This document shows positions 41,841 through 54,000 of a stretch of DNA of 64,000 nt, piece by piece. The translations under genes and the position numbers were made by a program. The stretch covers positions 13,081,321 to 13,145,320 of the forward strand of contig NC_069095.1 in the NCBI RefSeq assembly GCF_947172395.1, in the 5' to 3' direction. The DNA comes from Bicyclus anynana. Taxonomy: Eukaryota; Arthropoda; Insecta; Lepidoptera; Nymphalidae. Positions within the stretch are counted from its first letter, which is position 1, and each line of letters begins with the position of its first letter. Below the pieces are notes generated by a model. It made no database searches and was not told the origin of the DNA. It saw nothing but the letters and a program-made list of their open reading frames with translations.

Positions 41841-42585
41841 CAGATCAGAATTATTTTATTTATTTGGGATTAAAAACAGAACTTAAAGTAAATTAAAAAA
41901 ATGGTTTTCGTACACAACCCAAATCTCGATCCACAAGTGATTTTACAAAACGTAGATGGGGCTGATAAAAAATAATTTCTACGTAAACTATAAAGAGTAC
42001 TAAATAATAGAATACAATACAAAAAAAAATATATAAATAAGTACGTCATGCATCTCACAAACAAAATTATAAATTTATGTTAAGGATGCCAATGACAAAC
42101 TTCTTAAAAGTGCCTACTCGACTGGCAAAAATTAATTAAAAATTAGATGCCTTTTTTCAATCATCTATCACTTAGTCAGAATAATATCAAAGTCAACAGT
42201 TCTAGGCACTTCACTTCATGCCAGCTAACATAATTGACACACTTGAAAAACTATTCTATTTACAGATTTTTTTTAAAACAATTTTGTTTTTATCCCAGAC
42301 TTTTTTTACAATATATGGTGACTCTAGTTTCACCTGACACAGTTTTGGATCACAAAACTTTGTGAACTATGCGTACGATACAATGCCAATTAAAATTGAG
42401 ACTTATTCTTTATGTAGTTAGGTTCATGTTCGATATTTTACTGTATAGGCTCGAGGTTCCCTGTAATTAAGTTGGGCCTTAATTAGTGAGTTGGGGACGA
42501 ATGTGATACACAAAGTTAGCTGTAGTCCGATACATTTGGGTCTAGAAAAAACTCGTTTATTGTTCGAGTATCAATTTATAGAGAA
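41841..42585. other. Non-coding, nothing recognised
   Basis: AT-rich, no supportable feature. Confidence 0.4.
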
Positions 42586-42762
42586 CTAGCTGACGCCGCG
42601 CGGTTTCACACGCGTGGTTCTCGTTCCCGTAGGAATACGGGGATAATATATAATATATCCTTCCTTCCTCGATAAATGGGCTATCTAACAGTGGAAGAAT
42701 TTTTCAAATCGGACCTTCCTTCTTCGGACTTTCCTGAGATTAACGCGTTCAATCATACAAAT
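42586..42762 (-). mobile_element. HEL-1 Helitron-like element, 5'-truncated
   Basis: CTAGCTGACGCCGCGCGGTT after an A. It ends near TTCAATCATACAAATT without the ATATTAGTATAGA end. Confidence 0.65.
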
Positions 42763-42927
42763 TCGGAGTTCAAAATCGGGGGATTTTTTCCTATTGAGAG
42801 CTTACGATGCGTGCGCTGCGTAAGTTTCGCAAAAATCATATATGACAAAATTGTTCCCCTTTAAAAATTCTAAAAAAAATTAACTTTTAACTTAACTTAA
42901 TACTTCTTTAATGATTTATATCTATTA

Positions 42928-43083
42928 GTCTCCTCTCAGAATGAGAGGGGTTAGGCCAAAAGTCCACTAGGCTGGCCCAATGCGGATTGGCAGACTTCAC
43001 ACACGCAGAGAATTAAGAAAATTCTCTGGTATGCAGGTATCCTCACGATGTTTTTTTTATCACCGTTTGTAACACGTGATTTA
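42928..43083 (-). mobile_element. SINE-B fragment, minus strand
   Basis: GTCTCCTCTCAGAATGAGAG, GGATTGGCAGACTTCACACA and GTAACACGTGATTTA. Confidence 0.8.
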
Positions 43084-43128
43084 ACTTACCCTGATTAAAT
43101 ACCTGAAGCGCGCCACTTGGGTATTAGT

Positions 43129-43440
43129 CTCAGACCAATTACTGTATAGGACCTGCCTCGCTAGACGTTACTTTTCTGTCAAAGTATATGATTAACGATC
43201 TAATGCGATTATAAATACTGTCTCTATAGAATCGATGTTAAATAGTTGTAATCGTGTTCGTCGGTTAAAGAGCTCCGCAAAAATACCTTTTTGTGTAATT
43301 GAATTGTGTAAGAAACGGGCAAAAACTTCTAGTTTAGTATAAGATATATACCAAATCTAAGCTTGTTTTCCTCAGAAAATGACAGACAATTTTGTTCGTG
43401 ACTATGAGTGCGATACAGGTCCTTCTATAATTGGTCTGAG
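43129..43440 (+). mobile_element. MITE-1, copy 2, intact (312 bp)
   Basis: Ends CTCAGACCAATTA and TAATTGGTCTGAG, with inverted homology extending ~30 bases. The perfect 8-base target duplication GTATTAGT lies at 43121-43128 and 43441-43448. No ORF. Reference copy for the family. Confidence 0.92.
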
Positions 43441-43448
43441 GTATTAGT

Positions 43449-43994
43449 ACATCTCTCACTAATCTTGTCCTAAACCCAAAGTGTGGCGCAGCGTCGCGTC
43501 GCACGCAGAGCTGCTAGCAACAGTAATGGACGACATCGAAAATCCATTAGTGCCCACTGAAAACAACGCTTCAGTATTTTTTACACTCAACAAATGTTTT
43601 TTACGCAATCCAAAGAAATTCGCACGAACTGGTAATGGCTTTTTTATACCTTTTAATTCGTATCTCTAAAAAAGCCTTTTAAATAAATAAATGAAATTAA
43701 TAGACGTCAATTTGACGTACGAAAAAGAAATAAAAGGGTCTAAAATATGTTTAAATCAATACACGATGCTCTACCATGTCCTAATATCGCTTATAAACAA
43801 TAACAATTCACAGAGCATCTCTTGCAGAGACTCATCCTACAAGATGCCATCCGTGTCCATCAATCTGAGGCTTATGCTTTAAGTCTTTAAAAACACTTTC
43901 AATTTCAACCATATCCTTCAGACTTCAGAATACTATCCAAGACAGGCATGGCGGTAGAATATTCCTGGACAAAACCTTACCTTACCTTATCTTA
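43449..43994. other. Non-coding or unknown; frame at 43463..43669
   Basis: A plus-strand frame includes KVWRSVASHAELLATVMDDI followed by ENPLVPTENNASVFF. Its first half has even codon use and no low-complexity residues, unlike the noise frames around it. There is no credible splice acceptor and no family I recognise. It could be an exon or a retrotransposed scrap; I do not call it a gene. Confidence 0.25.
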
Positions 43995-44152
43995 TCAGCC
44001 GATACACGTCCACTGCTGGACATACGCCTCTAGCATGGACCTCCAAGCACAACGGTCTCGAGCCGCCAGCATCCAGCGGCTCCCTGCAACCCGCTTGATA
44101 TCTTCGGTCCACATAATGGGAGGTCGACCCACACCGCGCTTTCCGGTAAAAC
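43995..44152 (-). pseudogene. RTE-type LINE ORF, C-terminal remnant
   Basis: The minus strand reads GKRGVGRPPIMWTEDIKRVA, then GSRWMLAARDRCAWRSMLEA and YVQQWTCIG. It is the best preserved of the remnants in this family here. Confidence 0.75.
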
Positions 44153-44968
44153 CGTTCTTCTGTTAATAAAATCTTCGGAGCTAGGTACTTACTTGCAGTG
44201 CTAGAGCAAAGACGAAGTAAATTCCACGCCATACGATTGGGTCGTGACGTGTTAAATGGCCTGTATCAAAGATAGGGGGCGAGCTCCTCGTACTAAGTCC
44301 TGTATGTGGGAAATATGTAAGAGGTTATGGGGTTTTTGTGACAATAAGTATTTAGACCTCCAACATATAGGTGTAAACTATTTTTAACTTACTTTCAAAA
44401 TGGTGAAGAGCACCGCCTTCAAACGTTTTTTTTTCGCTTTTTCTCACGCCGCGTTGCATGAATTATGCCATTAGTCCCTTGTTGGTCTGACTTACTCCGT
44501 TGGTTACTCCGACAATACATGAGTTTTAGTCAGTTTTAGTTATAGATGTTTATATTTAATATTATGAATAAGAATATTAATCACAACAGATTTAAATTAT
44601 TAGTGTAAAATCTCCTAACTGGTGCGGATTTTTCAAGTGAAATGCATAGAGGATTTTCTGTCGGATTACTGTGACTTTGCGGCTTGGAGACTTCGATTTT
44701 ACCTGTGAATTTAGAAATTGAGTCCATTCAATACATTGTAACAGTCCAACTGGGTATTAAAGTGTAGTCACACAGCGTTCTAAGTGTAACAGAGGTCGGG
44801 AAGGATTCAAGGGGACCCTCGGGGCACGTTAACTCGATCACCTGCTGAACTGGGCCTGATGGAGGGCCGCTTTATGTGACATTCCCTGCGCTTTATGGAC
44901 ATCTGATAACAATGCTCGTGGGTATTTTGTGAATGTTATAGAGTTGACACGGTTTTAATCGACATTAA
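44153..44968. other. Non-coding, nothing recognised
   Basis: No supportable ORF or repeat. Confidence 0.4.
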
Positions 44969-45170
44969 TTTTTTTTTATTCTATACAATTTTAGTCCTTG
45001 ATTACAATCTCACCTGATGGTGAGTGATGATGGAAGCGGGCTAACTTGTTAAGAGGAGGATGAAAACCAACACCCCTTTCGGTTTCTACACCGCACCGGA
45101 ACGCAAAATCGCTTGGCGGTACGTCTTTGTCGGTAGGGTGGTTACTAGCCACGGCCAAAGCCACCAGCCA
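44969..45170 (-). mobile_element. SINE-A, 3' two-thirds
   Basis: T run, GATTACAATCTCACCTGATG, CACCCCTTTCGGTTTCTACA and TAGCCACGGCC; the tRNA-like head is missing. Confidence 0.85.
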
Positions 45171-45231
45171 AAATATTATTATTGTACCAGCACCAGTATT
45201 ATTGTAGCTTTATGACTGATGTCATGTATGA

Positions 45232-45395
45232 CTAATGCTACGCGTCAACTGAGCCGCATCGTACGTATCGGACGCATCGCATCAAACGGATCGTAGTATT
45301 TTTTTATAGAAAGTCATACAAGTGCGTCCACTAATCCGATGCCGATCCGTACTAACCGTCCAGGATTAGTGGACGGATAGTAAGGATCGCACGAG
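45232..45395 (+). repeat. Relative of the long-TIR element at 1162
   Basis: CTAATGCTACGCGTCAACTG, CGTACGTATCGGACGCATCG and GTCATACAAGTGCGTCCACT match one arm of 1162..1803. The partner arm is not seen. Confidence 0.6.
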
Positions 45396-48073
45396 TCTAC
45401 CGCAAAATTAAAATGAAATAGATAAACGGATGAAGTCGTGAGTAAAATGATTTTAGATTGCATTGCAATTTACATGGTCTTTGGTCTGTCTTTGGTTTAG
45501 GTACATTGCATGGTCAAATACCTCGGACGGGTTTAAAGTTAGTCGGGCATGCTTTGTTCAGGAAATTGTTAATTTAACCGTTTGTCAATTTTAGTATTTC
45601 CTACCTAAGGTTTGGTTGAACTTGACAAATAATGGAAAACAATTTTACACTAAGGAGGAGTTTTAAATTCGACGAGAATTTACTTTTTTGGTTAAAAGGT
45701 TATTTTTAGGGCACGAGCCGTAAGGCGAGAACCGCTAAATAGTAACCGAGTTTATAATGGGTTTAGCCCCGCGTGTTACACTAAACTTTTCACTGAGATT
45801 GCGATAAAATAAAATAATTCACTACAGTATTCAACGTTAAAATTATTTTTACAGACGCAGCTTGCAGCATAATAAAACAAAATAAAAAAATTGCGCATTC
45901 CACAGACAAAAACGCTGCATTTCGTTCCAATTTAAATTTTTTATCAAACAATCAGAGCCTTACATTTATGTACCCACGGATGATTCTATTTACGAATAAA
46001 ACCTCCTTCGTTATATAGAGGTCAATTTTTTAGTAAGACTAAACTGTTTACGAACTCAGTTTTTTTTTTATATGAATATTTTTGGGGGCAAGATGGAAAA
46101 TACCAAAGAAATTTTTTTAAAACTGCATCATGTGACCATCAATTGAAATGTCTTAATAAGAGGATTTTAAAAATAATTTCCAAGTTATTCAAGAAAATAG
46201 ACAATTCTTCCTTTTCTCCGAAACTACTAAACCTAACATTTAAAAAAAAAATACGGAAATTAGCTTTCTACGAGTGAGGTTAAAAGTTGAAAAATTACAA
46301 GTTATTGTTATAACTCGGTAAAAACAGTAAAATAGACTACGCGTCGAATTGAGAATTTTGAAGTCGATTAAAAAGTTAGCAGCTTGAGATATCACATATA
46401 CTTACCTACAAAGTACAAACGTTATCTTTATAGCACAGCAATGGAATAATGCCTTTAGATTGCAGTAAAAGGCTGCTAATGTAAGCGCAAACAACAATAG
46501 AACTAAAATGACCATCATTTTATTTTTTCTTCCACTCTTCCGATCATTTCTGAGAATGACAGTGGCCTAAAAAGTACAGCCTTGTATTCCTTAAGATAGG
46601 CTGTATTCTTGCGTAAGTACCTATGTCAAAGAATAAAAGAAGTGATAATGAATACGCTAAAAGCTTTTTTCGGGACCATCTGTGACCATGTCACACCATC
46701 GGTTGTGCTAATGTCGGGGTGTCAAGAATCTCCGAGGAGATTCTGCTGCCAACCCCGACTTTATGAGACTTGATCGCTAACAATGAAGGCCTAAAGTCAC
46801 TCAGCGGGCGATGGAGCGAATGAATAATGTTACTATAGGTACGCAAAATTATTTGAAACTTCGTTACATTAGAGCCTTTATATATACAGATACACTAGTT
46901 TTGTTTTATTTAAAAATACCAAATAGTTATGATTTTACATGCATTCAAAGTTCGCATAAATATCAACTCCCGCTAAGGGTCGCGATATTCTACGTGACGT
47001 CATCACACAACATTTGCTCACCTGTTATAGGCAATTTCGTACTTCTGCCTTACCTACTGACGAACTAATGGTTAAAATTGAATTTTTTTTTGTGTTGACA
47101 AGCACATTTATGGAGGAAGGCTAGTACTTAACATCAAGCTACGACTAATAGGAGCAAAGCACTGATCAAAAATGTGGCCAAAACGGGGAAAATAATGTTC
47201 GGTTGTCGGCTAGTCTTCGTAATATACAAATGCGAAAGGTCGTTCTCACGAAATTTCGAAAACCGTTTGACGTACAAAGATGAAATTTGGTAGGGAGGTA
47301 GTCCATAGTTAGTCGGGCTGGATTAAAGAGGTCTAGAGGTTCTCACAAGTTTATATGAGAATCCTTATGCTACAAACGAGAAATTAAATAATATAGTTTG
47401 TAACATTCGTTGTAACAAAAATACGACAAAAATCGGTGTAGTGAATGGTATACTGAGAAACTTATTAAGGTCGCTGATCCGATTAAAAAAAATCCGCGTC
47501 GCTGCAATATGGAGGCAATGCTGCGACTTTAAATAGGTACTAGGAGATGGTCGATTTTATTTTTTGACTAACGAGATAATGGGGATGATGACTAGGTTTG
47601 AATATATTGATTTTTATGATACATTCGGGTAAATAAGGTTAATGTAAACTAATTTATACATAAAAAGCAAAGATTGTCTGGATATTTGCAAAATAAATGA
47701 GATTATAAAATTTCAAAATCTATTAAAAATCTTTTGTCGTAATTACATTAAAATTCATACAGTTTTAGCTTCCTTACATTAAATATGACATTTTTTAATA
47801 TATAAACTATAAACATAAACGCACAAATAACAAAGATATTAGTAATTTTGTTTGAACGCCCATACTAACCAAATCTAACGATCATTACATTGCCTACGAC
47901 GTCATTTGTTCGTGCCATTTTGTATGGGGCGTTTTTCAGGGATCCGCGGCAGCGCCGCAAATCTGACCCTTTAAATCCCTGTAGCTCTGAAAGTAATGAT
48001 CACAGATACCCCGTTACTTTTACGAAATTTCTTTACTATTAGCATACTCTTAATTTATATACAATTTAAAAAA
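45396..48073. other. Non-coding; dispersed repeat at 47208..47345
   Basis: No gene in 2.7 kb. 47208..47345 (AATGCGAAAGGTCGTTCTCA, GACGTACAAAGATGAAATTT, GGGAGGTAGTCCATAG) belongs to the family at 4612 and 41511. The frame at 46811..47068 is AT-rich noise. Confidence 0.45.
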
Positions 48074-48110
48074 CTGTCATCATCCCTAATGATTTTAGGG
48101 ATGATGACAG
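48074..48110. repeat. Perfect 16-bp hairpin
   Basis: CTGTCATCATCCCTAA pairs exactly with TTAGGGATGATGACAG around TGATT. Short stem, no other context. Confidence 0.8.
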
Positions 48111-51100
48111 ATGGGTAAAACGAAGGAGGAGTATGAAATTTACCGGGTCACAGTAGAATAAAGTTTGAGAAACGCTGGCCTACTCCATTACCTTTACGTG
48201 ATACATTCCGAGTCGAGAAAATAATAAGAAAGCTTTTCACGGAAATACGTCGAGTATTGAATCGTATTGGGAAATGAGTTGTGATTTAATTTTTAAAAAA
48301 CGCGATCCACCATTGGAAATAAACGTGTTTTACCATAATTAATGTATTTTTAGAATAGAGTGAATAAATAAATAGTATTGTTATATTTAAATTGATTTAT
48401 TTTTCAATTTATTGTTTATTGTTCTTGGACCTAGGATTATGTTGATTAATAACCATACTGCTCAAATCTCATGTAGGTTCTAACCTTTCTAATTTCATGT
48501 AAATTTTAAAGGTTCACTTGGAACGTATAGCGATCCTTATAAGGCATGATAGTAGGGATCATTAGCTATCAAATTGAATTGGGTGACATGGGGCAAAAAT
48601 GTACCGATTTCGAAAAGAAGGAGGCTATTCTCTTTCTTTAAGAAATGTGGGCTACTCTACTTCAAAGTGGATTATAAAATAAAACTTGCGTATTTAGTAG
48701 TAGATTTTGGTGTTTTAGGATGGTATTGGTATAACACATACCTATTACATATAAATCTATTACATACCTGTTACATAATGGGATCGGATAAGATATAAAT
48801 GATTGAAAATATGCACATTTATCTCTATATATCTACTATTTATATGTCCTTTTTTAATTAACTAAAACACTATTAAAAATTTATATAAAATATTAAAAAA
48901 ATACAATCGGAACAATAATACTTAACATTCCACATGGCGGTAATCTCGTGAGCAATGTCCAAGTATTTTGTATGCAAGTGCAATGCTTTGAAGCGTGCAC
49001 GCGATTATACAGATATTATACAGATTTGTTGTAACATATCTGTAGAATTCTGTATAATCTGTATAAGATTTGTTGTAACAAATCTGTATAATAGTTCCCA
49101 ATACCATTGGAATACCAGTAAAAAGGCTGTGTACCTAACTCGTTGATAAGCTCTCTTTCGAAGGATGTATTCGACAAACAAAAAATCAAAAGTTATCTCT
49201 TAAAACTATTAATCTAGAATTCTAAATTATATGTATAACACCAATTTTCAGCGGGGTGGGAGGGCAAGAGCTAAGAATTGACTACAATAATAAGAGTAAG
49301 TTTATGTCGCATATTATATCAAATAAAACATAAAGCTGTCAACAGATGGCGCTATATTACTTTACATCGCGCTTCAAGAGTTCCTATCAAATATCTATAA
49401 CAAAAAGATTGTGCCGTACTTACACCCGAGAGAAACTTACCTGAAAAAAGTAAAAATAATTTTTGAAACGGATACCTTTGGCTTTGGTCATTGGAGTCCG
49501 GTATAATGAGAATGAGAAATAGCAATAACAGCTGATAACCTGTGTATGTGTAATAACTATTAACATGTGGTTATTGGATTTACACATTAGCTTAGGCTTA
49601 CTCGTCGTCGTCATTCTGCATTGGCGCTCCACTAAAGATGGACGCAGTAAACTGCCTCTGCAAACAATAACATAAACTTGTACCGATCACGCAGCAGGTT
49701 AGTATGAGGGACGTGTGTCGAATATTGGACGTTATTGCCGGCACTTATTGCCTTGCCCGGCGTTCACAATGGGCGCCTTTTATGCTTTACCGCTATTCAG
49801 ACGGATTAGGTTCTACAAAATTGCAGTATTTTCAAAAGCTAAATGTGTAACTACAAAATCGTTCTTGCAAACAAAGGGGTAGGTTTACTAGATCAGGCTT
49901 TGAGGAGTTGAGTGTGCATTGCATAACGCACCTTTAGGATTATAGAGACCTAATCTTAAATTGTCAGATTTTGACTTTTAGTCGTAGAATGATTTACAAC
50001 ATATCGTCTGATATTAAAACATAGGCATATTTTCGTGTAAAAGGAGGTACGCGCATATTTAGGTCTGTATCACGCCAACCCTCGCATGCGTTAGCTTTGA
50101 TAGTGACGCAAACAGTAGTGCGCCGTCAGTATTTCGAGAAGGTTATTGCGTGTTTATAAATGTGAAGAATCCAAATAATTCTAAACATAAGATAAGTAAG
50201 TGTAATCTTTTCTACTAACGTAAAGACCTGATGCGTGTTAGGTCTATTTTAAAGTTTCCCCTAATTAAATATCAAATGCTGTATTATACAGGCTTATTGC
50301 GAAATGATACGCGGTTTCGTCTAAGTCTAGAATTAGTCAAACCTACTAAAAAAAAGATCTTTTTAAAAATATGTGTATTTAATCAAACGAAGTCCTAAAT
50401 TGCTACAGTTTAAAAAAAAATACATAATATACAGTGTGTTGTAGGAAATCCCGTCCGGCCCTTGAGGGTGTACTTAGGTATCGTGTATACATTATATTAC
50501 ATATGCTATATGAAACAATATCCAATTGCGATCTATTTTCTTTAAAATGACGTAAAAATTCGCTGTTTTCCAAAAACTTGTTTTTTCTTGCATTAGGTCT
50601 TATTAAATACCCTACTATTATAGGACTCAAAAGGTGATTACAAATATAAGAAAACTAATGTCGAACAAAGGTTATGATTCACAACACTTGTCAGGACAAC
50701 TTAATTAACAAATCTAACTGTAACCGAAATAAGACCCTAGAATGGCAAAGAATGACCTTGAGTGGAGTCACGTACTTGTGAACGATGTGTGTAGGGTTAA
50801 AGGATCCTTTGACTGATATCAAACACTCCCCTTTTCCACTCAAGTCACTCTCCCCGCCTATCCCAAGTAACCCATGAAAAATTACACAACAAGAGATGTG
50901 GACGCCTCGAACGCCACGAGCACACTGAAGCCAACACGAGATCGAGCGACGTCATATCCGTCACAGACTACTATTTCCAACACTAAACGGCGATAACACT
51001 ACAATACCTCAAATACTCCAATATTAGTATATAGATAATAAAAACATCCCTTATGCCAAAGCCTTTGGTATTCATGTTAGGGAATTGGGTTAGACGGGAC

Positions 51101-51510
51101 AGGGCGTAAGGACGTATTAGGGGACGGACGGAGAGAAATGCGATTATTAGATACAATCGACAAGATTATCTATGTTAGATTGTTTTATAGAAAGGTCCGA
51201 GGTTCAATTCCCTGTCGGGTTAATTTGGGGAAGGTCGATCTCTGAATAGGCTTTCGTCTGCTAATTCTAAATGGACATTTTATTTAGGATAGATGGAAAA
51301 CATGTTAACGAAAGCTTTGATAGTTTCGTTGTTAAGAAGCCGAACTTTAATCCGAAGGAGTTTGGGTTCTATTCCGTGCCGTTGGACAATTGTAGTACAG
51401 TTTACTAGTACGGACATTACACTTAGTTGCATGAAGAAAAGCATCATTCATGACATGTAACAACAATTCAGTAGATTCAGATGAGATACCATAAAGGCAT
51501 TTAAAAAAAA
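48111..51510. other. Non-coding, AT-rich
   Basis: No gene in 3.4 kb. 49008..49092 holds short direct and inverted repeats of ACAGATTTGTTGTAACA. A box B-like GAGGTTCAATTCCCTG at ~51200 may be a SINE-C head scrap. Confidence 0.4.
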
Positions 51511-51810
51511 ATCAAAATTCATTTATTTCAAGTGGGTTCAGTTTACAAGCACTATTTATACGTCAGGAACTCATCAATGGTGTAGTGACCTCGACTAAGT
51601 AAATGTTTTTAACACATTGCTTAAAATTACGCATTGGCAGGTCCATCACAGTCTTGGGGATCTTGTTATAGAAGAGTACACCCAAACCTACAAAAGATTT
51701 TTTTACTCCTTGGAGACGATATGCAGAAATAACTGAATTATGCCCGTGTCTAGTAAGACGTGGGTTTAAATCTCCTTTTCGTTTGTACAAATTAACATTT
51801 TGTCTTACAT
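51511..51810 (-). pseudogene. LINE 3' end with ORF2 C-terminal tail, minus strand
   Basis: The frame 51563..51790 reads RKGDLNPRLTRHGHNSV, then KKSFVGLGVLFYNKIPKTVM and DLPMRNFKQCVKN. It is the same family as 25790, reaching further upstream, with a frame shift after the KQCVKN segment. Confidence 0.8.
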
Positions 51811-52116
51811 AGATTATGCTGTTATATAATATTTATAGTCTACTGTTAGTATACCTATTTCTTTAAACTGTTGACGAAGAGACTCGCGTGATTTTAATTG
51901 ACAACAAATACAGAATGTATATCAGCAGCCTTGCACCACAACAAAATACAGTACGCTGTAAAAGTATTGTTAATACTCGTAAGATATGAAACACAATAAA
52001 ACGAGAACATAAATAACTAAATGCACAACATTATGTTATTTTCTTGTTTCGCCAAGCCAAACGATCTCTACCAAGCAGACCTAAGGAATTTACTTATATA
52101 TAACTTAATAGAGTAC
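51811..52116. other. Non-coding, nothing recognised
   Basis: AT-rich. Confidence 0.4.
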
Positions 52117-52270
52117 ATTATGAATATTATTTAAACGGGTACATACCACGATAGAACGAGACTTTTTAATGTCGATATTTCGACCCAGTTGGATAGATCG
52201 CACATGAAATATCGACATTAAAAAATCTCGTTCTATCGTGGTATGTACCCGTTTAAATAATATTCATAAT
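52117..52270. mobile_element. Foldback element with 64-bp near-perfect arms
   Basis: Arms 52117..52180 and 52207..52270 are reverse complements with one mismatch (AGACTTTTTA against AGATTTTTTA), around a 26-base spacer. Landmarks are ATTATGAATATTATTTAAAC and TACCACGATAGAACGAG. No ORF. Confidence 0.9.
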
Positions 52271-53865
52271 GAACAACCACGAAATAAGTTTAAAATCATT
52301 AGTTAATAGAGTACAGTTTAAATAAGAAACCAAAACAGTATCATAAATTCACAAGAAAATATAATTATAATCCATTGTGTTTTTATAAGAAAACTAAGCG
52401 ACTTTAGATTTTTTTTACAATTGAAACACAAGTAATTTATAAACCCTACTTATTCACCCATATCACTTAATAAAGACCCTTATCCATTTTATCAGAATAC
52501 CTCCAAATGGTAATAAATGACCGCATTGCATTCCCGGAATATTGTTTCCATATCGGACGAGGATGTGGCGATATAGGGAGAATTCTTGGCGTAACGCGTT
52601 AATACAATTTGAACTTTGTTTTACTGTATGTAGGGTGTAAATTCCTTCAACAGCTGTGCTACCCCTAAGGGTCTGATGGCTGTAATATTGAAAACCCTTT
52701 CAAGGTCCGCAATGTTCTCGAGAGCTTGTTATAATTTTGTTATTGCCTTGTACGGAAGGGCGTGTAAACACATACTGGTATGGATTTTTTATACATAATT
52801 GGCTGAAAAACAGATGGTCCACTTTTTTTATTTAACGAAAAGTTAGGTCCTAATTACGATCTTATCAGATGTCTGACTAATGCTAGCTACACACGGTAAA
52901 GTATACCGTCAAGTCTGCAGTATGATCAGGGAAGAGGGTAGTGAAGAAAATATCACTATGGGTATGGTTTTGGTAACCCATGCAATTTTAGAGTCACAAT
53001 CTCCTGAGGATGCTCCGGTTTCGGGGTGAAACGTACGTAGAGAGTATTTTGTCGGACCTGGGTGACGTTGTCGCATTGGTTCGTCGGCTTTTCGCGGATG
53101 ATAGCAAAATAAACAAATCATTGTATAATCATGATGAACTTCCGCAAAGTAACGCTTCTATCCAATTTCATTTCCATTTTGAAAAAAATGAGTGACGTTA
53201 AATAACCCTACTCAAGTTAAAGCGTTGAAAATCCGCACGCCATTTTGGGTCAATCTCTTCCACACTTCGCACCTGTGTAAATTTGTCATTATGCGAAGTA
53301 CGTAAGGCTTTGCACGCCAGCTGAGATAGACAAAGCGTTTCTCGGGGGAATATTCAAATATTATAACGCTTTAGTCATATATACCAGAGACCTTTTGAAT
53401 TTTGCTCGAAGCATTTAGCTCGGTGAAGATGGTTATATATAGGGTGCTCGGGAGTATTGCCATAACTTCAAGGTGTTGACGAGTCCCATTAAAGGAGCCG
53501 AACTGCTTAACTATTATTTTTTTTTTAACTAAAAAGTAAAATCTTTTTATGTTTCATACAAAGTAATTCAAATGATTCCATGTAACACACACCTTTAACT
53601 ATCCTTTCATTTTAAAATTTTAAAGTTTGGCTACTTTATAATTATAAGGATACGTATAAGAAACACATTTTATGATCTATTTACAAAAGAAATATTACTT
53701 AGGTACTCTGAAAACATACATTTTAGAACACATGTTCTTTAAACATTTTTTTAAATTAATATTCGGTAAAGACTGTAATCAGAAAGTTATAGGAAATACT
53801 CCCCAGCACCCTGTATACTGGGATGTTAGACCAATAGTCATGTCATTTTTTCTCTATCTTCACAG
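52271..53865. other. Upstream of first recognised FRMPD4-like exon; no exon found
   Basis: Sequence is AT-rich with short noise frames. No start exon for the downstream gene can be supported. The frame of the first exon stays open upstream to 53672, with an ATG at 53840, but a pyrimidine tract plus CAG at 53843..53865 argues for a splice acceptor. Confidence 0.5.
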
Positions 53866-54000
53866 CCACATCACCAGAACAGCCAGCTGGTTGCCCCCGG
53901 TGGAGAGCTGGCCGGCCAGGGACTGCGACAGCTCCGATGAGGAGCTGCCTTACGGATGGGAGCAAGCGCTGGACAGCCGGGGCAAGCCTTACTATATCAA
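53866..54000 (+). CDS. FRMPD4: Exon: first half of WW domain
   Basis: Acceptor TCTTCACAG, donor GTAAGT. It encodes SWLPPVESWP, then an acidic linker and LPYGWEQALDSRGKPYYI. The WW domain continues across the intron: AA here plus C of the next exon makes the Asn of YYINH. The first codon is split, so coding exons exist upstream. Confidence 0.9.

Noticed and set aside
42676..42864. 62-codon plus-strand frame
   Set aside because: Translation through the HEL-1 element at 42586.
52909..53195. Frames on both strands near CTCCTGAGGATGCTCCGGTT
   Set aside because: Somewhat reminiscent of a dispersed invertebrate repeat, but I cannot assign it and see no exon borders.
53840..53865. ATG at 53840 as start of the FRMPD4-like protein
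   Set aside because: It lies at the start of a pyrimidine tract that ends in CAG, a typical acceptor, and would add a non-homologous hydrophobic leader.
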